DNA of 64,000 nucleotides from Halichoerus grypus (lineage: Eukaryota; Chordata; Mammalia; Carnivora; Phocidae): the NCBI RefSeq assembly GCF_964656455.1, contig NC_135712.1, forward strand, positions 97,998,294 to 98,062,293. Direction: 5' to 3'. A model generated the notes under the pieces. The model saw only the letters and a program-made list of their open reading frames with translations, had not been told where the DNA came from and ran no database searches. The translations under genes were made by a program, and so were the position numbers. Of the stretch, positions 36,141-47,327 are shown piece after piece (positions within the stretch are counted from its first letter, which is position 1; each line of letters opens with the position of its first letter).

Positions 36141-36933
36141 ATTTTTTACATTTAATATAAATTCACCACCTAGAAAAATCATTACATTTAGAGATTGAAT
36201 TTATCTAGGAACAGTGATTCTTACATCGTGAATTGTACACCAAACTGTTATATGAATCTTTTTGTCCCTAAACTTAGCAAGTGAAAATGATCAATTAATA
36301 CTTTTAAAATGTGAAACTATATAAATACCTTCAATATTGCTTTAAGTCTAATATTTGCAGGGAAGAGATTAAACTGCAAAATAAATATGATTAAGGAAAT
36401 TAGAAAAGCAGATTAGGTTGCTATATATAAACCTCTGTAAACACTTATTCACCTAGTTCAGGCAATAGTAATGTCAGCAGCAACAAAGTTCCATCAGTTT
36501 TAAAAGAAAGTGTACATTGAAAAGAAAAAAATTCTATTTTTTAAAATCATGTAAAGTAACATAACTTCAAATTATATTGTTTACTTTTATGCTAAAATTT
36601 ACAAAAATTACTTTAAAACATTCTAGTAACATATGCCTATAGACTTACGTTTATATGAACTCAAAAATGACACTTATATTTTAGTACAATTTTATCTACA
36701 GATTGGCCAGAAAATTAGAAAATATTCACTGACTGTGTCACTCTAAACATTTTAGAAGTAGCATTTCTTGTATTTTAAATAATGTATTCCATTAGCAGCA
36801 GATAACTTCAATTTATTAATTGTGCACACTAGGCATGTGACAGTCTTGTTCTATACTTAATAAACATATGATCATTGGAAAATAGCAAATGTCCAACTAT
36901 AATTATAATTATATATATGTGAATCATTTTTAG

Positions 36934-37091
36934 ATTATAAATTCCAAATGACAAAAGATAGGAAGTCCTTCATCAATATGTTAGAGTTCATTAGATCAGC
37001 AACTTCAAACACCCAGTAATCTCTTGAAGTCACTGACAGTCCGTTCATTCGGTGGCATTAAAATGATCAGAAAAAGTAACAACAATATTTT
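36934..37091 (+). pseudogene. SI: SI-like exon C, with stops and frameshifts
   Basis: It begins after a tttttag acceptor. Near its start the reading EVLHQYVR corresponds to EVPHQYVK of SI, but the preceding Tyr codon is TAG. The middle part is scrambled by further stops and frame changes. The end recovers as IKMIRKSNNNI and stops at a perfect donor, TT/gtaagt. The two leftover bases join the first base of exon D to give a Leu codon, exactly as expected of the ancestral gene. Confidence 0.8.
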
Positions 37092-37989
37092 GTAAGTGAT
37101 TTTTAATTGACATTTCTCTAGTTTCAAACATGTATCTGACCTTTATTATTATCACCTAGAAATCAAGTATAAAAAAGATACTTTTTTTTTCCTGGTAGGC
37201 AATGTTTTTCGAAAATATGAGATACTTTGTTATTTCCTTAGCAGACACTTCTATATAAAATAGGAAAATTCTTCTACATTATTTCCACAGTTGTCATTTA
37301 AATCTTTTGACAAATGTTGCTAGGGAAACAAATTAAAAAAAAAGATAAAGTGGGGATGGGATATTGAGAAAGAGACAAAAGTAATTATAATAGTACAGAA
37401 TTATATTTAGGAAATATCAAAGATCAGTATGTCGGAAAATATATTTGGAAACTATCAGAGATTAAAACTTTATTTTTAAACTATGTTTTTAATGAGTACA
37501 AGTGCACTCTGTAGAAAGGAAGGTAAGTAGAGTAATTTTATTATGATAATGACTGTCTAAATTGTCACTGACATTGAAAACAAAGAGGCAGGTATAACAA
37601 TATACTTAATAAGCATAAATAAGTTCTTTAAAATTATAAATGCATTTGAATATGGTATTTCCCAATTCTGAACCACCTTCGTGGGACTTAGCAAGTTCAC
37701 AAAAAGGTCAACATGATTTACTTCTTTTTCATCACAGGTACCTCCAAATTCTCTCATTTTGCTTATCTTGACTTTAGCCCCTACTCCTGCATTTGTCTTT
37801 CTTTCAAACTGTTGCTCTCAGTTATAAAAATTCATATCATGGCAACATGCCAGGAGCTACTTAGGTTTAAAAAATAGCCTCTCATTTAAATAACTCTGCT
37901 GACTTTCTCCTACACTTGCTTACTGGAAATGGTAACATAGAAAGAGGCTGTGTCTTTTTTAGATTGTGGCTTAAGTTTAAATGACCCAG

Positions 37990-38600
37990 TCATCTAAAAA
38001 AAATTTTTTTTTGTTTCTATGAGCATGTTCCTGCTAAAGTGTAAAGTGACAGGGAAGGTTTCTCTGGCAAGGTTACATCTGCACAGTGACCTGTAGAAAG
38101 TGAGATGCTTGAGTGTCTGGGGAAGAGAATTTCCGGACATAGTGGCCAGCAAGAACAAAAATGAGATTGGGACCATCTTGGCTTGTGTGATTGATAAAAC
38201 AAAAATTAGTAGATGAGGTAACTAAAGGAAGCTGGACAGGTTGTTTTGGTCAATGGAAGCCATTTTAAGGGTTTTTATTTTTACTCTGATGTCTGTGGTT
38301 AGGCACCTATTGTTGTGGGCAGGTAAGTGATATCTTGAGAGTTATGTAGGAAGATATTTAGATGGAGCCAGGGTGCAAGCAAGCAGAATGAACAGACTAT
38401 AATTGTAATAATCAAAATTGATTGGATGAAGGTGGCAGTATTGGAGGTTGGAACCTTAAGAAAGTATAGTAAGAAGGAAGGATTTACTGATAGATGGATG
38501 TGAATTATAAAACAAAGAGAGGGGCACTGGAGATTTTTTGGCCTGAGAAACAATGGTCAGCCACTTAGTTTTAGAACTGGAAAAGAGCAGATTTGTTTGG
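37990..38600 (+). repeat. Ancient interspersed repeat, unnamed family (copy 4)
   Basis: Longest copy: gtgtctggggaagagaattt, ggaagctggacaggttg, caatggaagccattttaagg, gatggatgaaggtggcagta-like text and ttttttggcctgagaaac. It lies in the intron between SI-like exons C and D. No ORF is supported in it. Confidence 0.55.
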
Positions 38601-39055
38601 GTAGATAGATGAGAACAGAAATCTAAAGCTTGTTTCTAGATCTTGTTGTGAGATCATCTGGGAAATCATTGTATTCCAGGTCTCCACCTGGGAACATGTC
38701 AACATTTTTAGATCAGGAAGAGGAAAGGGATTCAGGAAAGAAGACAAAGAAAGAACATCACATTAGAATGTAATGGGAACAAGAAGCAAATTGTCTTAAG
38801 TCACTAAGCTTTTTCTACAAAGGCCAGGATCACCATAGCTAATTGCACCAGTTTATAGAGGTTAAACTATAAGCAGAATTCTGGTTGAGAAAAACAAATC
38901 TAGTGAGAAAGGCATACCCATTTCTTAAAAAAAGTCAGTCTGGAGGACAAATTCTCATAATGTAAGAGGTGGATTTATCTTTGAAGGACAGCCTTCTGCA
39001 ATTAGGATTTTTATATAGGTTATATGAAGAAACTTTAGATAACAAAGATGAGTAA

Positions 39056-39056
<1 letters not shown>

Positions 39057-39089
<33 letters not shown>
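39057..39089. repeat. (TG)n microsatellite
   Basis: About 16 TG units ending 28 bases before SI-like exon D; its growth sits in the intron end near the acceptor. Confidence 0.95.
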
Positions 39090-39092
<3 letters not shown>

Positions 39093-39117
39093 TTGTTTCA
39101 TTTATTTTATGATTTAG

Positions 39118-39285
39118 GTTTGACACTAGCATTGGGCCTCTAGTTTTTTCAGATCAGCATTTACATATCTCAACTGAACTTCACAATGACTACTTTTATG
39201 ACTGGGAAACACAGTCACAGATAATTTTGTCATGACACAAACTGGAAACTGGCCTATCTTTATCTGAAATGAATTGCCTGACCAG
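39118..39285 (+). pseudogene. SI: SI-like exon D: GH31 N-terminal domain
   Basis: After the acceptor atttag the frame reads [13 protein letters not shown], then [11 protein letters not shown], matching the SI segment [13 protein letters not shown]. It then shifts frame, resumes as HDTNWK, loses one base, and continues as TWPIF to a gtaaca donor with an in-frame TGA on the way. The order and residues leave little doubt about identity. Confidence 0.88.
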
Positions 39286-39289
39286 GTAA

Positions 39290-41740
39290 CATACCATACA
39301 TTTTTTCAAAGGTTATTTGATATCAAACATATTAAATTTTCATGAGTTTTAAAGTTTTATCTACCATTACAATTATGTAATTTCTAAAATCAATAAATAA
39401 GGAAATGATTTCCTAATGATTTCCACTAATACATATAAAGCACTTTATAATTCAATGATTGTTGGCTTTTAGTCACTTTATTAGGAATCATAACCTTTTT
39501 TATCCTAAAATTAATAGCATACACTGAAATAGGTAAGATGTAAATAACTTTATATATTGCTATATAGATGCATTACATAAAGTTATTAAATACAGTAATG
39601 TTCTAATTAAAGAAATTTATGAAATATCTGTAGAGGCTATCATCATAAGTTAGATACATTTTGAAGGCATTGTTTGGTTTTGTAAAAATTTTGTTGTATT
39701 TCACATCTTTTTCCTCCAGTCCATTATACTTAGTAATAATGACACATCTTGTTTTTTTTTTTTTGACATGATTTTTTTTCACTTAATAAGTTGATTTAAG
39801 AATTTCCCCATGAAATTATTTGGTCCCCATAAGTATCATTATGGGTGACTGCATACAATGCCAACTGTCTTCTGTTATAAATAATAGTGTAAATATCATT
39901 TGTTTCAAAACTTTTTCTGCTATCTCAAAGGCAAGTGGTTTTGAACGTATCACTTAAAATCATTTGTAGTTCTCTTGACTGTCAGAAAGTCACTGGTTGC
40001 TAATGTCAACATTAGCACTAGATGATAACTTTTGCTTTTAATATCATATATGGTTTTTTTAAGCCCCAAAACTAAAGTCATTCTGACATTGTTTTGCAAA
40101 TATAAGACACCTTTCATTTCTGACACAATATTAAAAGTAATGGAAAAATAACTTATTATAATTTAGAAATTATAGCATTTATTGAATATAATGTATCAAG
40201 TATTACATGCTCATTATACTGGCACATATTCTTTCAGAAATTTCTCTGCATTTGGTTTTCTTTGATGAACATATTTGCCTTTATTTTGTCTTACGTTATT
40301 TATGTATTTTAAAACTGCCTTAAATCATTTGGGGAACAAATTTTAGGGTAGGTATAGACAAGACAATCTTACAATTGTAGCAGAATACATTCAACTAGAA
40401 AAAAAATTGCCTTATAAAATGACTTTTTGAAACAATTTAGTTTGCTTTTATATATTACATGATTGAATATCATGAATTTGAGGTAGAGAGACCATATAGA
40501 GAAAAAGGATAAATTAAGTAATTAGTGCTAGAATTTTACCATTTTTAAATGTTCAATTAAAAATAATGTATTTGAATATTTGTATTTTCAAAAATTCTGT
40601 TTTCCTTACAGAATAATCATAATTTATATGACCATCACATTCTTCTTATGCTTGATATATGTCACTTTACCTAATTCTTATAGCTTTATGTATGTCAATT
40701 AAAATATATAATGATAAGCTAAGATAACAAGTCAAGTTTGTCAAACTTTATAAAGTTTCAAGATAAGGCATTTATAGCTCTGAGTAAACACAGAAGCTTT
40801 ATTTTTCACAACTCAGAATTTTGATACTTGTTAAAATTTCATCAAATCAATTCCTTCTTACCTCTGTTTTTATTTCTTTGTTTAAGTTGATTGGATTACC
40901 ACTGATACCTTAGTACTAGGTGCTTGAACTACACTTGAGCTACTGAAATTATTTAACTACAGATGATGTGAAAAAGATGGTGGCTAGAAATTGGGAAGCA
41001 AGCATTTCTTTTGTTAGTTCAGTGACTAAATGTTTTACCAAACATTTAATTTCCTAAATGACCAATATTGACATTATTTCTTCATATGTACATAAATATG
41101 TATATTTTTTAAAGATTTTATTTATTTATTTGACAGAGACACAGCAAGAGAGAAAACACAAGCAAGGGGAGTGGGAGAGGGAGAAGCAGGCTTCCTGCTG
41201 AGCAGGGAGCCCAACCCGGGGCTTGATCCCAAGACCCTGGGATCATGACCTGAGCCGAAGGCAGATGTTTAATGACTGAGCCACCCAGGTGCCCCTGTAC
41301 ATAAATATATTTAAATATATATTTATTTTTTATATTTGTATGTAAAATGATTTCATTTGATAGATTTGAACAATAGAAAGTCAATATTTTTCAGTATATT
41401 TATTGCCTTGTTTTTTCATGAGAATTAACATAAAGAGAAGTCATTATAATTTAGTAAAAATGCAGGGTTTCATGTTTATGTGTAACTTCTTATGTGAAAA
41501 TGCCAAACCTCACAACATGGCTTTCTAGTTACTTGAGCCCTCCGAAAGAGTATTTATGCTGTCTTGTGAAGCAAAATATATAGTAATATCATTAAAATTT
41601 TGGAAACTTTTAAAGAATATATTGAGGCTATCATTGATTTATATTAAAAGTAATTTCAAAGAAATATATATATATATTTCATGAATCCAAAACTATGAAA
41701 TGCATACTGGATGTTGAATATTTTAAATCTCAAAAATCAT
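39290..41740. other. Gap in the SI-like pseudogene: expected exons missing
   Basis: About four exons that should link FTRDQ to the TDID region are not recognisable. Only a Can-SINE (41100) and AT-rich DNA are present. Confidence 0.55.
41100..41295 (-). mobile_element. Can-SINE with 13-bp TSD
   Basis: Full element, body with gggagtgggagagggagaag. Duplication tgtacataaatat at 41087 and 41296. It sits in the gap left by lost SI-like exons. Confidence 0.95.
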
Positions 41741-41745
41741 ACAAT

Positions 41746-42390
41746 TTTTTTTCCCCCATGGACATGGGCTTTATTTGGGGAACAAATGAGGTTGCAGGGC
41801 TTGGCTCCATCCTTGTATGTCTCGCTCTTGGTCCGGATCCCTGGTCCCGCCGGCCTGCCAGCTGAGTGGATCTCATCAGGGTATTGAGTCAGTACAACGC
41901 ATCTGCCTATGATCACGGCCGAGGGAGGCCACTGCGGCCACATGGAAGACATCCCTGATGCTGAGCTCAGGGGACCGGGAGGAGTACTCCACACAGGACA
42001 CAGCCCCCACCTGCTTGCCAGCACAGTGCCCTGCTCATGTGTAACAGGCATAAACCTCCCTCAGTGTAGCCAGGTCCGTGTGCAAGTCCAATTTACAGCC
42101 AACCAGCACAACCTTGGCATTGGAGCAAAACTCCTGAGTCTCCCCTTGCCACTTCTTTTTTTTTTTTTTTAAGATTTTATTTATTTATTTGACAGAGAGA
42201 GACACAGCGAGAGAGGGAACACAAGCAGGGGGAGGGGGAGAGGGAGAAGCAGGCTTCCCGCGGAGCAGGGAGCCCGATGCGGGGCTCGATCCCAGGACCC
42301 TGAGATCATGACCTGAGCCGAAGGCAGACGCTTAACGACTGAGCCACCCAGGCGCCCCCCCTTGCCACTTCTTGAGGACATTGTCCAAAA
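41746..42390 (-). pseudogene. RND2: Processed pseudogene of RND2 (Rho-family GTPase), 5'-truncated
   Basis: The minus strand reads, without introns, VLKKWQG, then [36 protein letters not shown] and finally KPCNLI, matching the C-terminal half of RND2, a small GTPase of the Rnd group that lacks normal GTP hydrolysis and remodels actin in neurons. The prenylated tail CNLM is altered to CNLI and the stop is lost. An AATAAA signal and a short A tract follow at the low-coordinate end, the mark of a retrocopy. Frameshifts occur after GTVLA and after RDHRQ. A Can-SINE (42158-42358) splits it. It lies in the gap between exons D and F of the SI-like pseudogene. Confidence 0.88.
42158..42358 (-). mobile_element. 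Can-SINE inserted in the RND2 pseudogene
   Basis: Full, little-changed element. Duplication cccttgccacttctt at 42143 and 42359; this word is itself RND2-derived (codes for KKWQG on the minus strand), so the SINE landed after the retrocopy. Confidence 0.97.
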
Positions 42391-42429
42391 ACCTCAAACT
42401 GATTACTGGTATGAACAATTGCCTTTCAG

Positions 42430-42558
42430 TACGTTCAGTTCACTGATACTGGCATGAAAGACATGAAATACTTGAGTTATGATGAAGTTAAATTCAAAGG
42501 CCTTCCTGAATTTGCTCAAGATTTTCACAACCATGTTCAAAAATATGTCAGAATTCTG
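42430..42558 (+). pseudogene. SI: SI-like exon F: GH31 catalytic barrel segment
   Basis: 43 open codons after a cctttcag acceptor, including SYDEVKFKGLPEF and HNHVQKYV, aligned to the SI stretch around FTYDQVAFNGLPQF and HDHGQKYV. The conserved TDIDYM motif of the active site has become TDTGMK, losing the second Asp. The donor is destroyed: the expected gt at 42559 is ga. The next exon follows after only 85 bp. Confidence 0.85.
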
Positions 42559-42643
42559 GAAATGATAAAAGATACTAATTAAATTTCCTCCTTTGAAAAT
42601 ATAATTGTTTTTTTTTCTATGTTCTCCCTTTCCTTTTATTAAG

Positions 42644-42765
42644 GATCCTGCTATTTTTATAGAAAAAAATACAGAAAAGGAGGAGCATATAAGCTCTATG
42701 ATAAAGGAACAGCACAAAAGGTGTGGATTAATCAGTTTGATGGCATTATAACAATTATTGAAGAG
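42644..42765 (+). pseudogene. SI: SI-like exon G: GH31 catalytic barrel segment
   Basis: After ttattaag it begins DPAI, the expected continuation of exon F, then a one-base frameshift in an A-rich run moves the frame to read GGAYKLYDKGTAQKVWIN and IIEE, matching the SI segment YERGNTQHVWIN. It ends at a gtaact donor in phase 0. Length is 122 bases, one short of a whole number of codons. Confidence 0.85.
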
Positions 42766-43019
42766 GTAACTAGTAAAAACCTAGTTTTGAACCAGCCACT
42801 ATGGTATTTAATTTATTGGAAGGGAGATTAAGTTGAGAGGTAAGATGGTCCCATTTCACTTACCGCAATCGTATAACTCGGAACCTGGGAATCACTCTGC
42901 TAAACGGCTGCCAGGTGGAGAGTTTTTGTCAAAATTGCAATGAATCTGTCCTAAATGTATCAGAAGAGAAAACAGAAAAGACAGGCATGATGTTGCTGGG
43001 AAAATTATAGTAATTTTTC

Positions 43020-43560
43020 TGCTGATCCCTTGTTCTGGAAAGTTCAGCCCTCATTTCCTGCACTATATTTTTCTCCACGGACTTTCTCTTTCCATCCTAT
43101 CTGAGCGCCCACAGATTTCTGTAGATTCTTTGGAAATTATTTATAGAGGCCAATAATCTGCCAGGTTAGTTGGTTCCTCTTCTTGAGACCTAGCCGCCTT
43201 TGTTTATGTCCCTTTCCCCCCAAGGAACAGAAATTCCTTAACAATGGAATATATTATTTTTCTGAAAGTAATTGTTTCTCTGAACCAAGCTTAGTTCATT
43301 TTCACTTCTCAAACTCCATTATCAAAAGGAAACTGGAAAACCTGTTTCTGAGTCGTGTTCTCCCTGGGGTTGAACACAGTTGGCCATGTGGGGGCTCGGT
43401 CACAAAACTGTTTCTCAACAACAGTTGAGTAGAGTACACAGTCAGAATTCTCAGGGCACCTTGCTGGGCTGATAGGCACGAGGCACTTAACTGAAACAGT
43501 CCCTTTGGTACTAAAGGACAAGCTGATGTATCAGAGGCTCTGAGATATATGTGGGGGCAT
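43020..43560. other. Unclassified, less AT-rich segment in an SI-like intron
   Basis: This stretch has more G and C than its flanks and words such as ccccaaggaacagaaattcc and gggggctcggtcacaaaact. It may be an unrecognised LTR or old transposon. No ends were found. Confidence 0.35.
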
Positions 43561-43789
43561 GTTTTCTAGTTCCCAAAAAGAATTAAGAATCGAATCTTAA
43601 AAGGTTTATTATGCTCAAAGGGACTATTTTGATGTCATTCACTGTAACAATATCACCTGAGGTTTGTGTGGGTCACTTGCCTATGAGTGAATGCGATTCC
43701 CACAACAGCCCTGGTAATAGCTACTAATAGAAATCATTACTCTCATTTTATAAGTTGAAACAAGAAGTTCAGGGAAGCTCAAGTTTCTC

Positions 43790-43915
43790 ATTTTAAAATA
43801 GAGGTCATACATTTCTTGCAGGGTTGTTAGGAGGATATAAATGATTCAACATGTATAATGCATTGAGCTAAAAGGTCAGGTTTAACACATAGAAGGTACT
43901 TAATAACTATTTTCC
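43790..43915 (+). mobile_element. MIR 3' part
   Basis: cagggttgttaggaggatat, atgtataatgcattgagc and cacatagaaggtacttaata match the MIR 3' half. It is inside the intron between SI-like exons G and H. Confidence 0.65.
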
Positions 43916-43979
43916 AATAACAGTATAATGAAAAGTCATATTATGTTAACAAGTTTAAGGACTAGAATTCCCATTTTCT

Positions 43980-44183
43980 TTCTTTCTTTCTTTTTTTTTT
44001 AAGATTTTATTTATTTATCTGAGAGAGAGAATGGGAGACAGAGAGCATGAGAGGGAGGAGGGTCAGAGGGAGAAGCAGAACCCCCGCTGAGCAGGGAGCC
44101 CGATGTGGGACTCAATCCCGGGACTCCAGAATCATGACCTGAGCCAAAGGCAGTTGCTTAACCAACTGAGCCACCCAGGCGCC
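43980..44183 (-). mobile_element. Can-SINE with 18-bp TSD in an SI-like intron
   Basis: Poly-T side, body with gtgggactcaatcccggg, head ccacccaggcgcc. Duplication ctagaattcccattttct at 43962 and 44184. It is within the intron between SI-like exons G and H. Confidence 0.96.
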
Positions 44184-44876
44184 CTAGAATTCCCATTTTC
44201 TGATTTGTGACCAAAAATGATTTCCAATACTCTGGCTCAACTGTTTACCATAATTTAGTGCAATGTTTGGCACATAACAGTCAGTAGAAGTTTTCCAAAT
44301 ACATAGGTACTTCTAAAACTTTGTATATGAAAAGAAATAATAGGTAGACCAAATAGCCAAATATTACAAAGTTTACATTTTTTTTCTTTAAAACTGCATT
44401 ATTATTTTGTAACTAGAGAGCTAGGAATGGAGGCAAGGAAAATGATTAGTAATAGCAGAACTGCATAATTTTGGAGTTAGATCATGCATGCAATTTATTT
44501 CATTATTCAAGAATTATATTTTTAAATCCACAACTGAAAGTTGTAGTATTCAAAACTGTCCATCTTTATAGTATGGATTTGCCATTATATTAAATTCTGA
44601 AAATTAAAGATTATATTCTTAATATGTGAAATATAGTGTGGTGTGTGTTTTATGTTGATGTTAATTGATACTAATCTTATGAGATTTTAAACTCTAATTA
44701 GAAATAAAAAAATTTACCATGCATTAATCCACTCTAAGCATTTCCCATTGGGAAACATTTGATAAATAGGGTCACCATTTTCCAATTCTAAGCCTGGAAA
44801 AGATATTATTAATGTAATTTTTTCTTTCGGCTACAGATATATGGCATCAGTTACATATTAATTTCTTGTCTTTTAG

Positions 44877-44990
44877 GTGTGGTCAGGATCTATTATGTAC
44901 CTTGACTTTACCAATCTGGCATTTGTAAGTTGGTGGGTGAATGAGTGTGAGTTTTTTCACCAGAAAATGAAATTCAATGGTTTTAAAATT
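44877..44990 (+). pseudogene. SI: SI-like exon H: GH31 segment before the nucleophile motif
   Basis: 38 open codons between a cttttag acceptor and a consensus gtaagt donor. It reads VWSGSIMYLDFTNL, then WWVNECEFFHQKM and ends GFKI, equivalent to VWPG, PDFTNP, WWANEC, FHQE and GLWI of SI. The next exon, which should start with the catalytic DMNE motif, was not found. This block alone carries no disabling lesion. Confidence 0.88.
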
Positions 44991-45439
44991 GTAAGTAATT
45001 GTTTTACATTTTAGTTCAGTTTAAAAAAATGATAACATCAATTATTGGTACTATTCATACATAATAAAATATATTTCCATCAGGTTTAATAAACTTTTTT
45101 TTAGTAATTCTAATGATTTTGAATTAGAAGTTCAGTTCAGAAATAATTCCTATTCATACAGAGGGCAGGAGATGAGGAAAACTCATGCTTTGTCTCTGTC
45201 TACTTCACTTTGTCTTTCCCATTCATGGATTCAAAGCATGAAAAATATACCCTTCTCCCTCTGGAGCTTATTAATTCTAAATTTAGGATAATGTCTCAAT
45301 AGTCAATGACATAAAATTTTGAAGTAATGGTAAAATTTGCAGGAAAAGAATAAAATTCATTAGGACACTTGAGGATTGAAACCAGTAATTTAGCTTCACG
45401 TGAGCTACGCAGCCCCTGAAACTTCTAATAAAATGTCCA

Positions 45440-45860
45440 ATTCAAAATTGTCTTTGAGCTTGTGGTATGTACCTGGCATTGCATTAGGTAACAGCAGTAG
45501 TTACCATCCAAGGGTGATTTTGTCCCATTCAGGGACACTAGCAATCTTTGATGGCCTTTTTGGTTGTCACATATGGGGAGCGCTCCTGGCATCAAATGAG
45601 TAGAGTCCAAGGATGCTGTTAAACATCTTACAATGCACGGGGTAGCCCTGCCCCCCTAAATAACCATCTGGCACAAAATGTCAATACTGCCAACATTGGA
45701 AAACCCTGGGCTGCAGGGATATAAAGATGAAGTAAGCACAGTTATGTATTTAAAAGTTGTATCTCATATGCTAAGCTCTATGGTTATCACTTTGCACAAT
45801 GTTATCTTATTGTCATACAATTATCTAAGAAAAGGCTTTGCTCACATTTATATGGCTTTA
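45440..45860 (+). repeat. Older repeat around the MER20 copy
   Basis: Left of MER20: gtacctggcattgcattagg; right of it: gctgcagggatataaagatg. Together they give the common ancient-repeat wording of a size or amount list followed by a gap, best fit being an L2/MIR-type element. Class is uncertain. Confidence 0.4.
45495..45708 (+). mobile_element. MER20 (hAT-Charlie), near full length
   Basis: 214 bp with gggtgattttgtccca, ttttggttgtcacatatgg, aacatcttacaatgcac and aaaatgtcaatactgcc in order, close to the usual ~219 bp. It interrupts an older repeat on both sides. Confidence 0.88.
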
Positions 45861-46800
45861 CGTAGGTATCAGTAGCCTCCACTTGTAGCAATGGGTGAGA
45901 CTTTACATTTATTTATCCATCACCTTGCTACTAGAAGGTATACTTCAACTGGATGCTAGTCGTATAAGAGTTTGCCCACATAAAGACCTTAGCAAGCAGG
46001 CTCAGTAACGACCTTCATCCCATTCTCTAAGCTCCACAAAGAACTAGCTTTCTGTTCTTCGTGCGCTCCCACTTGCAAAAAGAACACTTTTTCTGACACA
46101 TGTAACAGTATTCTGGCAGAAATGTGGACAAGCTTTCTTGTCAGCTTTGGTTATAGGTATGATCAGGATCCTAAGTTTCAGGTACACTTCTAAAGGGTAT
46201 AAGCTATTGGTTGCTCTAGATTCTTTTATCTACTATATACAAGGTGGAAGGCCTGAAAAAATATTTCTAACGAATGTACAGACCTTGAATATCTCATTTA
46301 ACAATGAAAAAAAATCATTAAATGTTTATAATGTTAATTAATGAACTCTTTGATATTTAATAGAAATAAAGATAATTGAAACCACTGGAGTAGCTTCATG
46401 TAGATGTGGATGTCTGATTAGAATCTTACAAATACTAATTTAGCCCTCTGGGGGTAAGTGTTAATTTCTGATCAGTTAAATATTGTGCACATACTGACAT
46501 ATTTTAAAATAAATAACAGGAAATCTTATTATACTCACACCTCACAATTACTCATTTTACTAATCAAAAATTAATGTACAGAGAGCTTAAATACATGCTC
46601 GTTATTACCAAAGTAGTATATTACTGATCAAAATATGACAAAGGCTTGTTTAACTTGAATGTTCTCACTCTTATACAATATATAATTCCTTTTATAAGAG
46701 CTAACCACCTACATGGGTAGATAGATAGTAACAATGCAGTTTAATAAGTGCAACTATAGTGTTTTTACTCAGGATATAATTGAACCAGATAAAATTGCTA
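45860..46800. other. Unclassified DNA downstream of SI-like exon H
   Basis: 45900-46150 has a mixed base composition, unlike typical AT-rich spacer, but no repeat or exon could be named. The catalytic DMNE exon was looked for here and not found. Confidence 0.4.
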
Positions 46801-47195
46801 TGTAATTGAATTGGAGGAGGAGAGGGGAGAGTTGAATGTAGACAGAAAGTGAAGGTATGGAAAAAGTAGACTCACTGAAGGCAACACTGGCTATAACTGT
46901 GTTTTCTATCTGTGAAGATAGAAGATGAAATAGTGCAAAGTTAATTTGCTGCATTAAGGAAGCTGGCCAGTGTACTGCAGCCAAAGGAAAACATTGAAGG
47001 GTTTTAAATGAGAGATTTGCATTTTCAGTAGATCTCTCTGGCAAATGCATGGATGACTTATTTGAAAGAGACAAGGCTGGAGTCCATGTATCAATCAGAG
47101 GGTTGTTGAAACCCTCAGGGAGAAACACAGTATCTAAACCAGGAGACATATGGGCAAGGTAAGGGTTAGGGGAGGAATGGATTTAAGAAATGCAT

Positions 47196-47288
47196 TCACC
47201 CCAATGTTTATGGCAGCAATGTTCACAATAGCCAAATATGGAAAGAGTCCAGATGTCTATCTACAGATAAATGAATAAAGAAGTTGTG

Positions 47289-47327
<39 letters not shown>

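Larger units (their letters stand above)
35136..44990 (+). pseudogene. SI: Sucrase-isomaltase/maltase-glucoamylase family (GH31) pseudogene, N-terminal half
   Basis: Seven exon-like blocks in the right order and orientation match the N-terminal, isomaltase-side half of intestinal sucrase-isomaltase, a brush-border type II membrane enzyme that splits alpha-glucosidic bonds. They encode a trefoil domain (RGCCW, PWCFF), the following linker (LFGND), the GH31 N-terminal domain (FDTSIGPLV) and the start of the catalytic barrel up to the strand before the nucleophile motif. Introns begin and end with gt/ag at most borders and codon phases join correctly (35253/35364, 37091/39118, 42765/44877). Against function: stop codons and frameshifts in the blocks at 36934 and 39118, a GA donor at 42559, a 1-base frameshift in the block at 42644, loss of about four exons between 39286 and 42429, and no signal-anchor exon found upstream. 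The trefoil resembles SI more than MGAM. It could be a decayed duplicate of SI or the SI locus itself. Family assignment is firm; parentage is inferred. Confidence 0.88.

Noticed and set aside
37478..37530. Reading FLMSTSAL before a gtaagt-like site, similar to the GH31 phrase FLMNSNAM.
   Set aside because: It lies between exons C and D, so it is out of order for that phrase, and no homology extends beyond eight residues.
46215..46290. Reading SFIYYIQGG, recalling SSFIQGS from the exon after the SI nucleophile motif.
   Set aside because: The DMNE motif is absent, an insertion is required, and the acceptor is poor.
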